30,109 bases of DNA from a virus. Positions 1 through 9,279 of the stretch are shown here, piece after piece. The stretch is from positions 1 to 30,109 of IMG/VR virus record IMGVR_UViG_3300021185_000016; one strand, given 5' to 3'. The notes below the pieces were generated by a model that worked only from the letters and a program-made list of their open reading frames with translations, was not told where the DNA came from and searched no databases. A program made the translations under genes and the position numbers. How positions within the stretch are numbered: the first letter of the stretch is position 1; each line of letters starts with the position of its first letter.

Positions 1-3000
1 AGTAGTTCGGTCTATATTATCTGGGTCATCAGGATATTCGTCTACATAATCAGGAATACCATCTTCATCAGAATCAGTAGTATTATCTACATCGGGGTCA
101 GAATCATACTGATCAGGTATACCATCTTCATCAGAATCAGGTAAGTTTGGAGGTATGTTATCTGGATCATCGGGGTATTCGTCTACATAATCAGGTACAC
201 CGTCTCCGTCTGTATCAGTAGTATTATCTACATCGGGGTCAGAATCATACTGATCAGGTATACCATCCCCATCAGTATCAACTTCTTCACCAGTATCAAC
301 TTCTTCACCAGTATCAACATCTTCATCAGTATCAACATCTTCACCAGTATCAACATCTTCACCAGTATCGCCAGTATCGCCAGTATCAGAATCATCCCAA
401 GGAGCTGTTTGACCTTTAAACGGCGTACCGTCTTCGTTATAAACACCGCCTAAAGTTTCTCCGTCTCCTGCAACTAGTTGGAACTTACCAGCTTGAGTTG
501 GATGAGGAACTAAAGTATAAGGCTCATAAGTAGTGCCTGTATCAACTTCTTCACCAGTATCAACTTCTTCACCAGTATCAACATCTTCATCAGTATCAAC
601 ATCTTCATCAGTGTCAACTTCTTCACCAGTATCATCCCAAGGCGCTCTTTGATTTTTAAATGGTGTACCGTCTTCGTTATAAACACCACCTAAAGTTTCG
701 CCGTCTCCTGCAACTAGTTGGAACTTACCAGCTTGAGTTGGATGAGGAACTAAAGTATAAGGCTCATAAGTAGTGCCTGTATCAACTTCTTCACCAGTAT
801 CAACTTCTTCGCCGTCAGTATCGCCGTCAGTATCAAGTGGGTTAAGTTGTTCTCCAGTATCAGGATCAAATACATCAGTAGTGCCATCTGGACTAACGAC
901 TACTACATTACCTTCTTCGTTAGTGTACGTTACATCTCCAGTTTCGGCATCGTACTCAATACCACTTATATCTGGGTTGTTAGGGTCATTGTCTTGGTTG
1001 TCAGCTATACCGTCTCCATCAGTGTCGCCTTCACTACCATAGGTCATTGCCCAGTACGTAGCTAATTGGTCATCTAAACTAGAATCTGATGTGTATTCTC
1101 CATCAGCATTGACCATTAAAGCGGCTACATCTTCAGGGGTATACGTTAACCCTGAATCTCTTAGTATGTCAGTGGCTTCGACGGTACTTGTATATGCATC
1201 GTCATACACTATATCCATTACATTTGCTACTACAGTGGTAGCGCCATTAAATGCGTCATCCATAGCATCTTGCAGTTCTTCAGGAGAAAGAGTTAATCCG
1301 CTATCTAAAACAGCCACTAAAGTACTTAATGCTTGTGGATTTTGGGTTACTGCCGCAAAAACACCCATACCTGCATTAGCTAAGTCGCTAATACCCATCA
1401 TAGTAGTACTTACACCTAGACCCGCTGCCATACCTAAAGCAGTGGCTACCCCGTTTTCTTCAGATATGTTTATAGAGGGGTCTATTAAATGTAGTTCTCC
1501 GTTTACATAATCTGATACAAGGTACTCTTCACCTCCTTCACTAATAGTTTCTCCACCCGCTGCTTTTAACCTATACTTAGCACCAGTTAAAACCTTTTCC
1601 CATAAAGGCAACATTTCGTCGGGTACTTTACCATCAATAAAAAATTTATTTAGTTCCATACCTCCCGCTACCATTAGAGCGGTAGTGGAAATACCCGCCA
1701 CAAATGCAGCATTTGTAGCTAATGTTAATGCGTATTCGGTGGTTTCTTCGTTAAACGAATTTATATAGTCTTGTTTAGCTTGGCCTTTTAACCCCATCTT
1801 ATCGGCTTCTAGACCTAACATTTTTACTTTCGTATCAAAGGCTTGTTCATAAGTACCTGTAAAAGTAGCGCCCGCGCTTTCTCCAACATCAACAGCGGCA
1901 GCTCCCGTCAAACCAAGTTTCGTACTTAGACTACTAATAAAGTCGTCAGTCAAACCTAAGTTTTTTATAGATCTAACGCCTTCTAGTATAGCTTTACTTC
2001 CTAATTTAATTTTTGAACCTGCTACTATGGAAGCAAATTCAGAAGGAAACTCCACTATTATAGTCTGACTAAGAAAAACATTGGGGTCTTCATAGGCTGT
2101 TTTTAGTACATTTTTCATACCATGAAAAAATGCAGGTGCTCCTCTACTTTCGTCTCCCCCTTTATAATCTCCTTTTTTATGGAGAAGGCGGTCTCCTTGC
2201 GGAGTACTTATGTACACGTCTTCTTCGTAGTATTCAATTGGAGTATTAGGGTCGTCTACTGCTTTAGGTAAGTTTGCGGCAAACTCATTGGATCTTTCTA
2301 TAGCGTCGTTATACTCTTGAGTCCTTGCTCCTTCCGCAATAGTAGTCCAGTCTTTAGCGAATTGGCTTATTGCCCCTCCATATTCTTGAGATACTGAGTC
2401 CGCTAGTCCTCCTATAAATTCTGGTACTTGAGCCATACCTTGATTTAACACCGAATATAAATTTTGAGGGTGACTCCATTTTTCTTTATCTAGCTCCCAC
2501 CCTGTAGCTTCTTCTACTGCATCTACTGCTTCTTCTACGTATGTAGCTCCGTCATTCAGGGCGTCTAGGAACCACTGAGGTACATCTATATCTGGACTAT
2601 CTGATACCCATTCTCCGGTAGCGTTAGAAACGTATCCATCAGTTAAATTGTTATTATTTACTTCTTCTGTAAATTGTTCAGGGTCATATGCTGGAGAATC
2701 AGGATTACCCATGTCCTCTAATGTAGGCGCAGAGTTAGGGGTATTAGGATTATTAGGAGTAAGTGTATCTCCTATTGCTTCTGGGTATACCCGCTCATTA
2801 GTTTCTGGGTCTATACGGTAGTATTCGTTAGTCTCTTCGTCTTCTATATACAGATCCCCATCTGAAACATAAGGATCATTTGGGGGTATAGTCCACTCAT
2901 ACTGCCCCGTTTCGTCGTTATATATCTCTCTAGCGACACCATTTACTACGTCCGCAACGGTTACACCTTCTGCAAAAGAAGTGGGGCCAGAAACATATGA

Positions 3001-5580
3001 GTATTCTACTCCTGTAATATTACCATCATCGTCGTAACTAATATTTACTGTAGAGTTACCATCACCAGCTAATTCAAATATAGTTTCTCCTATAGCCGCT
3101 CCTACATCTAGATCTGCTACAGAAACACCTTCAGATTCGGCTATATCTTTATATCTGTCTACTATGGCTTTTCTTTCGGCAGGAGATAATGCAGTTACAT
3201 CTATTCCTGTCAGTCCTGCTACCGTGTCAAGCAAGTTACTCGCTTGCGCATTGTTTTGTGCTGTTAAACTTGTTTGGTTTGTTGGTAAGTTGTTATACAG
3301 TCCTTGGCTTAGGTAGTGCGCGTTGGCCTCTTCTACGGTAATACCGTTTTGTTCGGCGTAGAACTCGGCATCAAAATCAGGGTTTAAGTTTGCGACAGTA
3401 GCTTCATTAATACCTGCTAATGCTTCAGCAAACCCAGACTCGTAGTCGTCACCTCCATCTGATAATTCATCGTATGTACTTTGGTATAAGTCCGCAGCAG
3501 TATTGTATGCGTCAGTAGCGTTGTTATACTCTTCTGTGCCAGCATCTATTCTAGGGATGTAGTCGTTGTTTAATAGGTCTGTAAACTCGGTTTCTGCTGT
3601 ATCGTAGGCGGCTTTAGCTTCTTTGTAAGCAGCTATCTGTTCTGCGGTTGCATTACCATAACCGCCACCCATATCTTTCCATATATCATTAGCTGCATTC
3701 GCAAGTTCTGTTAAGTTATCAGCACCCTCAGAAATTAGCTGGTTTACTTCGTTTACTTCCGTTGCCGCATCTGCGCGTCTTTGTGCAGCCTCATCAGCTA
3801 CTATAGCTTGCTCAGTTAACGTATCGTACTTACCGCTTACTCTATCCCAAAACTCTGCAAAATCTTCTTGGAAAGTACCGTTATTTAGTGACTGCCTAAT
3901 AGTTCTTTCTAGTTGCGCTGCTAGGCTGTTTAAGAACGCATCAGAAACATCTCCCCCTAACATAGCCGCGTTTAACGACGTTTGTAGGGAGGTAGCAATC
4001 ATTTCTATACCACCAGAAGGTAAACTTTCTCCTACAAAACCTTTTAATGTCTCTGTAGTAATTACCGCAGAAGATATTATCTGTGCCATACGAGTTTCGT
4101 TAATATCGCCTGTAGCCAACTGAGAAGATATAGCTTCTTGTATCATACTTCTAGCTATCTTACCTATTGACTGAGGTGCTGACCCTCCTATTACTTTCGT
4201 ACCGCCTTTACCATCAGAGCCATATACTCTAGTATCTTCGGTAAAAGTACCTATTTCTTCTAGGTCGTCTAGTGCCCCATCAGTTAGCTCGTTTATTTTT
4301 CCAAGTACTCGACCTACGCCAACTTGCACGCCGCCAGTTAAGAAAGCCTCTAGAGGGTCTTGGTCTGTTATTAATGCGGCAATAACATTTTTAGTTCCCG
4401 CGGTCACTGCTTCCGCTATAAATCCATCTGAAGCCGCTCCAACAGCGGCGGCTGCCTCTACACCGAAACTTTCGGCCCACTCTCCAAACTTTTGCCCTAC
4501 AACATCATATCCACCAGCCATAGCAAACCAATCACTTGCGTGCATAGTCATACCTGAAGCGGCTTTAATAAGTGTAAGGGCTTGAGTCCCGCCGGGAATT
4601 ATTGCGGCAAGTACATTTACTACGGGGTTGGATAGAAATGTTTCCCAAGTACTTGCTTCAGGAGGGTCTTCGACCCACATCATTACATATTCGCCTGCCC
4701 CTGCATTACCATCACTAGTATCTATAAATCTACCAGTTTTTCCCATAGCCTCGTACATGGCTCGGTCTTCATCAGAAAACCCTTGGAATAAATTAGTGTT
4801 ACCCCCAGTATTAGGTAGTTTCATGTACAGACGATTGTTATCGTAGTCGTAGGGATAATCTACTTCAAAAGGTTCTGCAAGTTCATGGAAAGGACGAGCT
4901 TGAGACTTTCTTACCATCTCTATAAAAGGCTTGCCTAGCAATTGGTCTCTAGCCCATCCTTCGTAGTTTGTACCTGCTAAAGCACCACGGTTGGGGTCAA
5001 AATCATTAAATGCCTGTTGCTTTAACTTGGCTAAAGCGTCTTCAAAACCTTCGTCGGTTCGTGTTTGTGCGTACCAAAGGGCTACATCAAAGTCTTCATT
5101 TTCTTGGCGCCATTGGTCATACTCTGAGGCGTCTTCTTCAGTTACGTTACTCCAATTAAGATCTGTAGCCCACGTTGAATCACTACCTTGCCAACCGCTA
5201 GTATCTTCATCAGCATCATTATCAGCTACAGTCCTATCGCCTTCTTGTACCCAGCTCATGGTCGTACTATCAAAAGTCCAGCCATCTTCGACTGCTTCTT
5301 GTATATTTGGGTACCCTAATGACTCCCACCAAAATCCTTGCGGATCATCTCCTTTTCCGTTGTTACCTAGGTCAGGGTCAGAGTATAGAGACGGATCATC
5401 TCCTTTTCCGTTGTTACCTAGGTCAGGGTCAGAGTATAGAGACGGATCATCTCCTTTAATTCTATTTTCTTCTTTATCACGCAGATCTTTTATTTGCTTA
5501 TCTCGCTGGGCATCTTTCGCTCTAAGAGCAGCCGCTACTCCGCCACCTTGCCTAGGGTTATATAACTCTCTTCTAGCCAT
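1..5580 (-). CDS. Giant virion-type protein with TSP3-like calcium-binding repeats (3' end outside window)
   Basis: An uninterrupted frame begins at ATG 5580 and is still open at base 1, so at least 1860 residues. The N-terminus is basic and helical (MARRELYNPRQGGG), followed by a 17-residue unit starting GDDPSLYSDPD present twice plus a partial third copy (residues about 41-80). The middle is Ala/Asn/Glu-rich and mostly helical, with Gly/Ala-rich hydrophobic stretches such as that near residues 1280-1315. Near residue 1517 there is a DTDGDGIADNQ motif, then an 80-residue unit in tandem, runs of DTGEEV/DTDEDV hexapeptides (about 1584-1767), and a block of DTDGDGIPDQYDSDPD-type repeats (about 1767-1860). 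DxDxDG-x-D repeats are the signature of thrombospondin type 3 calcium-binding repeats. Size and position after the nozzle and fibre-type genes fit an internal/ejection protein or a large appendage; the catalytic role, if any, is not visible. It lies 11 bases after the preceding gene, with a weak AAGGG ribosome site. Confidence 0.85.
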   Translation of the reverse strand, partial: MARRELYNPRQGGGVAAALRAKDAQRDKQIKDLRDKEENRIKGDDPSLYSDPDLGNNGKGDDPSLYSDPDLGNNGKGDDPQGFWWESLGYPNIQEAVEDGWTFDSTTMSWVQEGDRTVADNDADEDTSGWQGSDSTWATDLNWSNVTEEDASEYDQWRQENEDFDVALWYAQTRTDEGFEDALAKLKQQAFNDFDPNRGALAGTNYEGWARDQLLGKPFIEMVRKSQARPFHELAEPFEVDYPYDYDNNRLYMKLPNTGGNTNLFQGFSDEDRAMYEAMGKTGRFIDTSDGNAGAGEYVMMWVEDPPEASTWETFLSNPVVNVLAAIIPGGTQALTLIKAASGMTMHASDWFAMAGGYDVVGQKFGEWAESFGVEAAAAVGAASDGFIAEAVTAGTKNVIAALITDQDPLEAFLTGGVQVGVGRVLGKINELTDGALDDLEEIGTFTEDTRVYGSDGKGGTKVIGGSAPQSIGKIARSMIQEAISSQLATGDINETRMAQIISSAVITTETLKGFVGESLPSGGIEMIATSLQTSLNAAMLGGDVSDAFLNSLAAQLERTIRQSLNNGTFQEDFAEFWDRVSGKYDTLTEQAIVADEAAQRRADAATEVNEVNQLISEGADNLTELANAANDIWKDMGGGYGNATAEQIAAYKEAKAAYDTAETEFTDLLNNDYIPRIDAGTEEYNNATDAYNTAADLYQSTYDELSDGGDDYESGFAEALAGINEATVANLNPDFDAEFYAEQNGITVEEANAHYLSQGLYNNLPTNQTSLTAQNNAQASNLLDTVAGLTGIDVTALSPAERKAIVDRYKDIAESEGVSVADLDVGAAIGETIFELAGDGNSTVNISYDDDGNITGVEYSYVSGPTSFAEGVTVADVVNGVAREIYNDETGQYEWTIPPNDPYVSDGDLYIEDEETNEYYRIDPETNERVYPEAIGDTLTPNNPNTPNSAPTLEDMGNPDSPAYDPEQFTEEVNNNNLTDGYVSNATGEWVSDSPDIDVPQWFLDALNDGATYVEEAVDAVEEATGWELDKEKWSHPQNLYSVLNQGMAQVPEFIGGLADSVSQEYGGAISQFAKDWTTIAEGARTQEYNDAIERSNEFAANLPKAVDDPNTPIEYYEEDVYISTPQGDRLLHKKGDYKGGDESRGAPAFFHGMKNVLKTAYEDPNVFLSQTIIVEFPSEFASIVAGSKIKLGSKAILEGVRSIKNLGLTDDFISSLSTKLGLTGAAAVDVGESAGATFTGTYEQAFDTKVKMLGLEADKMGLKGQAKQDYINSFNEETTEYALTLATNAAFVAGISTTALMVAGGMELNKFFIDGKVPDEMLPLWEKVLTGAKYRLKAAGGETISEGGEEYLVSDYVNGELHLIDPSINISEENGVATALGMAAGLGVSTTMMGISDLANAGMGVFAAVTQNPQALSTLVAVLDSGLTLSPEELQDAMDDAFNGATTVVANVMDIVYDDAYTSTVEATDILRDSGLTYTPEDVAALMVNADGEYTSDSSLDDQLATYWAMTYGSEGDTDGDGIADNQDNDPNNPDISGIEYDAETGDVTYTNEEGNVVVVSPDGTTDVFDPDTGEQLNPLDTDGDTDGEEVDTGEEVDTGTTYEPYTLVPHPTQAGKFQLVAGDGETLGGVYNEDGTPFKNQRAPWDDTGEEVDTDEDVDTDEDVDTGEEVDTGEEVDTGTTYEPYTLVPHPTQAGKFQLVAGDGETLGGVYNEDGTPFKGQTAPWDDSDTGDTGDTGEDVDTGEDVDTDEDVDTGEEVDTGEEVDTDGDGIPDQYDSDPDVDNTTDTDGDGVPDYVDEYPDDPDNIPPNLPDSDEDGIPDQYDSDPDVDNTTDSDEDGIPDYVDEYPDDPDNIDRTT
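17..282 (-). repeat. 141-bp tandem repeat encoding TSP3-like units
   Basis: Bases 17-139 and 158-280 are close copies with 141-base spacing. Each encodes DxDxDG-x-PDQYDSDPDVDN and a following DGxPDYVDEYPDDPDN segment. The array continues off the left edge, so the copy number is unknown. Confidence 0.85.
281..372 (-). repeat. 18-bp repeats encoding DTGEEV/DTDEDV
   Basis: The unit 'accagtatcaacttcttc' and close variants repeat without spacing here and again at 541-630 and 781-830. The product is a purely acidic, Thr/Gly-containing low-complexity linker. Confidence 0.8.
391..815 (-). repeat. 240-bp tandem duplication in the giant gene
   Basis: The segment from 391 repeats at 631 with few differences (both contain 'taaagtttcnccgtctcctg' and 'aactagttggaacttaccag'-type text). 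It encodes an 80-residue unit that ends with DTGEEV hexapeptides. The near identity implies a recent duplication. Confidence 0.85.
5341..5457 (-). repeat. 51-bp tandem repeat near the start of the giant gene
   Basis: Bases 5341-5391 and 5392-5442 are identical, followed by a 15-base partial third copy. The 17-residue unit begins GDDPSLYSDPDLGNNGK. Confidence 0.9.
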
Positions 5581-5591
5581 TATTTAAGCCC

Positions 5592-6497
5592 TTAATTCTT
5601 TATGAGGATGCCTTGGAAAGACGCCCCCACTTCTACGTTGGTAGTATCGGAAAGTGCTCGGCACTCTATGTCTGTTTTTTCTTCTATCTTTAGTGGGTAC
5701 GAGAGTGGTAATACTAGCAGGGCGCTTTGCATAGTTTGTATTATTCGCGTGCGGAACGTGTTAGAGCCAAAGTCACGGCTAACAAACTTTGCGGTAACAT
5801 TTTTATTTGCTAGTGATATTGCAGAGGTAAAAGTTACATCGTCTAGGTATAAAGAGTATCCGGCAGGGACTGTATAAACAGTAATTTGAGATTGGTTGTC
5901 TCCCTGTATAACGTGCGCATACGTAACGCCTGTAGGTACTCCAGAACTTACTCCGCTATTAGCTACGTATATGGCTCCAGCAGCAGTGCCTCCACTACCA
6001 GAAGTAACGACAAATATTCTGTTAACACGTAACCATGAGCTAGCGTCACCTACCTGCACCTGCGTCTGACCGTTCATGTTAACGGTTACGCTCTTGGCGT
6101 TGTAACTACCATCTACACCCTCTACCGTTACAGTATTAGCGCCCGTACCCCCATTAGAATCGGCAGTGCTGGAGCTACTTATGTACACTGTAGCGGCAGA
6201 TGTTAGGTATGGATAGTTACCCCCAGTGCCCCATATAGTCTCTTCAGTACCGTTAATGTCGGGATTAAACCCAAACTTGTATACGGTACTAGCACCTGCA
6301 ATCTGGCCTTTCGATACTTGCAATTCATACGGTTCTTGGACTGCCATAGCATTTCTCAGTGCGTTGTCTAACTGGTTAAAGTAGATACGCAGTACTCTAT
6401 TAAACTCTTCAAACGATTGCTGATCGTACACCTGCGGAGGGTACGGCAGCGCGGGAGCGCGAAAGGGTACGTCGTACCTAGTATTGTCTACAGCCAT
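5592..6497 (-). CDS. Putative virion structural protein, 301 aa
   Basis: The start ATG shares one base with the stop of the nozzle-like gene (TAATG). Residues 1-60 form a Pro-rich then helical segment (APALPYPPQVYD, FEEFNRVLRIYFNQLD) that looks like a virion-attachment or oligomerisation part. The remaining 240 residues are Thr/Ser/Gly/Val-rich beta structure, with VSKGQIAGASTVYKFGF and a terminal segment NVEVGASFQGILIKN. This type of protein is common beside nozzle genes in marine short-tailed phages. A tail or neck structural role is inferred from composition and from its place between nozzle and giant protein. No enzymatic motif is seen. Confidence 0.75.
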   Translation of the reverse strand: MAVDNTRYDVPFRAPALPYPPQVYDQQSFEEFNRVLRIYFNQLDNALRNAMAVQEPYELQVSKGQIAGASTVYKFGFNPDINGTEETIWGTGGNYPYLTSAATVYISSSSTADSNGGTGANTVTVEGVDGSYNAKSVTVNMNGQTQVQVGDASSWLRVNRIFVVTSGSGGTAAGAIYVANSGVSSGVPTGVTYAHVIQGDNQSQITVYTVPAGYSLYLDDVTFTSAISLANKNVTAKFVSRDFGSNTFRTRIIQTMQSALLVLPLSYPLKIEEKTDIECRALSDTTNVEVGASFQGILIKN

Positions 6498-8332
6498 TAT
6501 CGTCTGCCATCAGAACGCATATCTATTCGGGGAGAACCTAACTGCCAAGTTACTCCAACATCACTAGATTCTACCTTTATAGCAAGCTGTCGTCCACGCA
6601 CACGAGTAAATATCTGTCCCGTAAACTCTTCTACTGGTAACGTAGCAGTGCGTGTTACTCCTGCGCTATTAGAACCTCCTACAGAAGCGGGGCTATTATA
6701 CCCTGATCCTGAGTTTTGTAGGGGTAATAGTGTCATAGTAGCACTAGGTGAGCCTACTTCAGAACCATCAAATGTTATATCCGGTAGTATACGCCATATA
6801 AACGCGAACTGATGCCCATCTTCTAAATCAAATTGCGCTGATGATACATATGCAGGAATAGCTACTGTGGTAGCAGTTTCGTTGTCATCAACACCCTGCT
6901 CATGGTTAACTAAATTATTACTATATGTAGCAGCTAGTGGGTAGTTTCTTAATCCCGAATCAAGCCATGCGGTACGGTTCATAGTTCCGTAGTACCACAC
7001 CTGCTCTAAATAATTGTATACGACGTATCTGTCTGACACGTTAGAGTCTGAGGAACAATACCACCACCATATCTCATGGTATGACTCGTTTGTACCTGCA
7101 AACACTTGCTCATACTGTTCTTCATTAAAGTCATTAAACACAAACTTACGTAAGTTACACTGTAAAGGTTGGGTGCGCCCATCATACATATAGAACTTAT
7201 CTCTACCCATCCAGTAGGCTACACCATTAGCGTAAGCTACAGCGTTTTGAGAGGCTATAGATATGTTTTCTCCCACTAACTGAGCATTCCATACAGCAGG
7301 AGCGCCTACATACTGTAGCGCATATAACGCTGCATCTGTCCATACTAGTACTTCTTGGCGTGACTGTTTAGCTGCAACAATCTGAGTACCATTAGATAGT
7401 ATTAAATCACCTGACTGATTAGTAGCCGCAGGTAGCCAGTTGGTAGCGTCTTCTTGATCTGACCAACGTATGAGCATAGGGTTTATAGTCGCAGATGCAA
7501 GCTCGTTACACCCAAAACAAAACACAAACCTATTAATATCAGACACTAAAATAAGTTTTTGTGACGTAGGTACTTCTGTACCTGTAAGAGCTATTGCTCT
7601 AGTGTTTAGCCCGTTTGTGGCGTCCCATATGTATATACCCCCATCTCTAGGCCCAAAGATAAGGTCTTCACCAAAGTTAGCTTGGCTCCATATACGTATA
7701 GAGTCAGTGGATGTAGCGCCAATACCCCACGTACCAGAACCCCAACTACTTGCTCCCCAACCTACTAAGGGTACAACAAACGCAGGGCCGACATTGATTT
7801 GGTATGCAGCAGTTACGGTGCCTCCACCTGTAGCACTTGAACTAGCATTAGAACCTGCATCAATTGTATACACATTAGCAGTAGTAGTTTCAGTTAGCTG
7901 ATACTCGGCATTTAGGGTAAGACCACCTACGGCACTTGCACCGCTAAAAGTAACAAAGTCCCCATCCGAGTACCCGCCGTTAGCATCAGTAACTTCTACT
8001 ATGGGAGATCCACTAGTAGTCTCAAACGGGTTAGTCAGGGTTACAGTAGCACGTATAGGTGTGATGTCATTGTAAGCACCGCCGTTTTCTATATAAAACT
8101 TTAGATTAGTACCTACACCAATTAAATTTTGACTACCAAGAGTTACCCAGTTCCATAAAGATCGGCATACGCCTAAGAACGTAGTAGCAGATATACGTTG
8201 CCACCCACCTATCTTTTCCGGCGTACCTTGGCGAAACCGTATTTTGTCGCAGTCATACCAACCACCCTCGCTAGTATATCGCGTGTTCTCACGGTTTATT
8301 CCTGCTTTAAGTGTTAGTTTTTTAAGTGGCAT
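6497..8332 (-). CDS. Tail nozzle-like protein (tail tubular protein B / P22 gp10-like)
   Basis: 611 residues, beta-rich throughout. The N-terminus (GGWYDCDKIRFRQGTPEKIGGWQRI) is the opening seen in nozzle or 'DNA stabilisation' proteins of short-tailed phages: a strand pair announcing a propeller-like body. The body has repeated aromatic blade-like segments (GVAYWMGRDKFYMYDG; YEQVWYYGTMNRTAW). The C-terminus is FTRVRGRQLAIKVESSDVGV. Residues 191-203 hold W-x4-W-x4-W with Gly after each Trp (GWGASSWGSGTWG), the same signature as at the start of the 22-residue-repeat protein at 15797-16771. Length and position before the lysis genes fit a nozzle. Family assignment is from overall character rather than a diagnostic residue. 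Confidence 0.7.
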   Translation of the reverse strand: MPLKKLTLKAGINRENTRYTSEGGWYDCDKIRFRQGTPEKIGGWQRISATTFLGVCRSLWNWVTLGSQNLIGVGTNLKFYIENGGAYNDITPIRATVTLTNPFETTSGSPIVEVTDANGGYSDGDFVTFSGASAVGGLTLNAEYQLTETTTANVYTIDAGSNASSSATGGGTVTAAYQINVGPAFVVPLVGWGASSWGSGTWGIGATSTDSIRIWSQANFGEDLIFGPRDGGIYIWDATNGLNTRAIALTGTEVPTSQKLILVSDINRFVFCFGCNELASATINPMLIRWSDQEDATNWLPAATNQSGDLILSNGTQIVAAKQSRQEVLVWTDAALYALQYVGAPAVWNAQLVGENISIASQNAVAYANGVAYWMGRDKFYMYDGRTQPLQCNLRKFVFNDFNEEQYEQVFAGTNESYHEIWWWYCSSDSNVSDRYVVYNYLEQVWYYGTMNRTAWLDSGLRNYPLAATYSNNLVNHEQGVDDNETATTVAIPAYVSSAQFDLEDGHQFAFIWRILPDITFDGSEVGSPSATMTLLPLQNSGSGYNSPASVGGSNSAGVTRTATLPVEEFTGQIFTRVRGRQLAIKVESSDVGVTWQLGSPRIDMRSDGRR

Positions 8333-8342
8333 GATCTACTCG

Positions 8343-8702
8343 CTAGTAACACCAACACATCGGTTCAGTCTTACGAGTGTCAACGTGTACAAAAGTTTTA
8401 GCTACACCTACAGACATACCCATAGCTGATGCGTGTTTTACTATAGCTAGGCGTTGTGCTCCACCGGATACTTTAATATCAGCAGCAATGCCCTGCGCGT
8501 GGGTTCCTAATTTTTTACCAGCCGCAACTTTAGCGGTTTCTATACTATGGTTTGGCGACCTATACCCAGAAGTAATTATGAAAGGGAATTCACAAACGTG
8601 ACGTAGGTGGTCTAAGGCTTTTACAAAATCTGTATCCATTTCGTTCTCGCCTGTTTCTTGGCAGTCGAAATCTGATATTTTAAAATACCTAAAGTCACTC
8701 AT
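8343..8702 (-). CDS. Endolysin-like M15-family peptidase
   Basis: 119 residues. It carries the Peptidase_M15_3 signature: SGYRSP (residues 45-50), GTHAQGIAADI with putative zinc ligands His68 and Asp75, and FVHVDTR with His106 and Asp108. Members cut peptide cross-links of peptidoglycan (L,D- or D,D-peptidase), acting in the periplasm after holin opens the membrane. There is no signal peptide, so release depends on the neighbouring holin. Its ATG overlaps the holin stop by four bases (ATGA), which predicts translational coupling. The usual Asn-x-x pattern after SGYRSP is SPNHSIETAK here. The Cys-rich C-terminus (MCWCY) is slightly unusual. A virion-associated role is possible but less likely. 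Confidence 0.88.
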   Translation of the reverse strand: MSDFRYFKISDFDCQETGENEMDTDFVKALDHLRHVCEFPFIITSGYRSPNHSIETAKVAAGKKLGTHAQGIAADIKVSGGAQRLAIVKHASAMGMSVGVAKTFVHVDTRKTEPMCWCY

Positions 8703-9076
8703 TTTTCTCTTGCAACCTTTTTTGTTTTTTCGTAACTACGCATAGCACCCATACCAAGCATCCCCATAAGCACAGGAGTCAACAAAGCGGGGTCAACTTC
8801 TGGTACAGTAAACCATATACTAAGTATTTGCGCTATTAACACGTTATATAATAGACCAAGCCCACAAATCCACCCTATAAATGGGCGCCAACCGGCAACA
8901 AAAAGAGACTTATGAGCTGCCTCAACCTTGTTAATTTCTAACTGCCCTTTAGCTAACGCTAGGGCATGTTTCTCTGACATAGTAGCAATTTCATGTGCCA
9001 GAGCGTTTTTTGCGTCTTTATCTTCTATAAACTTATCTAATAGTCCTGTTACTGGGCCGATGAGTGCTTCTAACAT
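8699..9076 (-). CDS. Holin, GTA-type 3TM family
   Basis: 125 residues with an amphipathic N-terminal helix (MLEALIGPVTGLLDKFIEDK), a charged helix, then hydrophobic segments at about 59-89 (AGWRPFIGWICGLGLLYN is the hallmark) and 97-112 (LLTPVLMGMLGMGAMRSYEK). This arrangement matches the 'holin of 3TMs, for gene-transfer release' family, known from gene transfer agents and many phages of alphaproteobacteria and marine bacteria. It should form the inner-membrane hole that lets the M15 endolysin reach the wall. It starts in a TAATG overlap with the upstream XhlA-like gene and ends in an ATGA overlap with the endolysin, so the lysis genes are coupled. Confidence 0.85.
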   Translation of the reverse strand: MLEALIGPVTGLLDKFIEDKDAKNALAHEIATMSEKHALALAKGQLEINKVEAAHKSLFVAGWRPFIGWICGLGLLYNVLIAQILSIWFTVPEVDPALLTPVLMGMLGMGAMRSYEKTKKVAREK

Positions 9077-9279
9077 TACGATAATCTTTCAATGAGAAAC
9101 AAACCAATGATAAGGGGGTACATACCCCACACCATCATCTCTGCCTTTTTAAACCTAACAGAACCTTCATCGAGGCGCTTCTCAATAGCTTTAAACTTGT
9201 CTTCAATAGCTTCCATTCTAACAGCACATTCTCGTTCGTGAGCCTCAAGTTTTAATAGCGCCTCTTTGACAGTAGCCAT
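9076..9279 (-). CDS. Small coiled-coil, C-terminal membrane-anchored protein (XhlA-like lysis accessory)
   Basis: 67 residues. Residues 1-45 are a charged amphipathic helix with heptad character (LLKLEAHERECAVRMEAIED, FKAIEKRLDEGSVRFKK) and residues 49-65 are one hydrophobic segment (MVWGMYPLIIGLFLIERL). A soluble coiled coil followed by a C-terminal membrane anchor is the layout of XhlA/haemolysin-type holin partners. With the holin directly downstream, a lysis-assisting role is plausible. It begins in a TAATG overlap with the gene before it and ends in a TAATG overlap with the holin. There is no enzymatic motif. A tail-linked anchor is an alternative. Confidence 0.75.
   Translation of the reverse strand: MATVKEALLKLEAHERECAVRMEAIEDKFKAIEKRLDEGSVRFKKAEMMVWGMYPLIIGLFLIERLS

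Noticed and set aside
228-446. Leu/Ile/Lys-repeat minus-strand frame
   Set aside because: It is a shifted frame of the DTGEEV repeats inside the giant gene.
773-1510. Plus-strand open frames over the giant gene (Ser/Val-rich products)
   Set aside because: They are antisense to the repeats of the minus-strand gene, are low-complexity and have no ribosome sites.
4991-5587. 198-residue plus-strand frame
   Set aside because: It mirrors the 51-bp repeats on the opposite strand and has no recognisable protein character.
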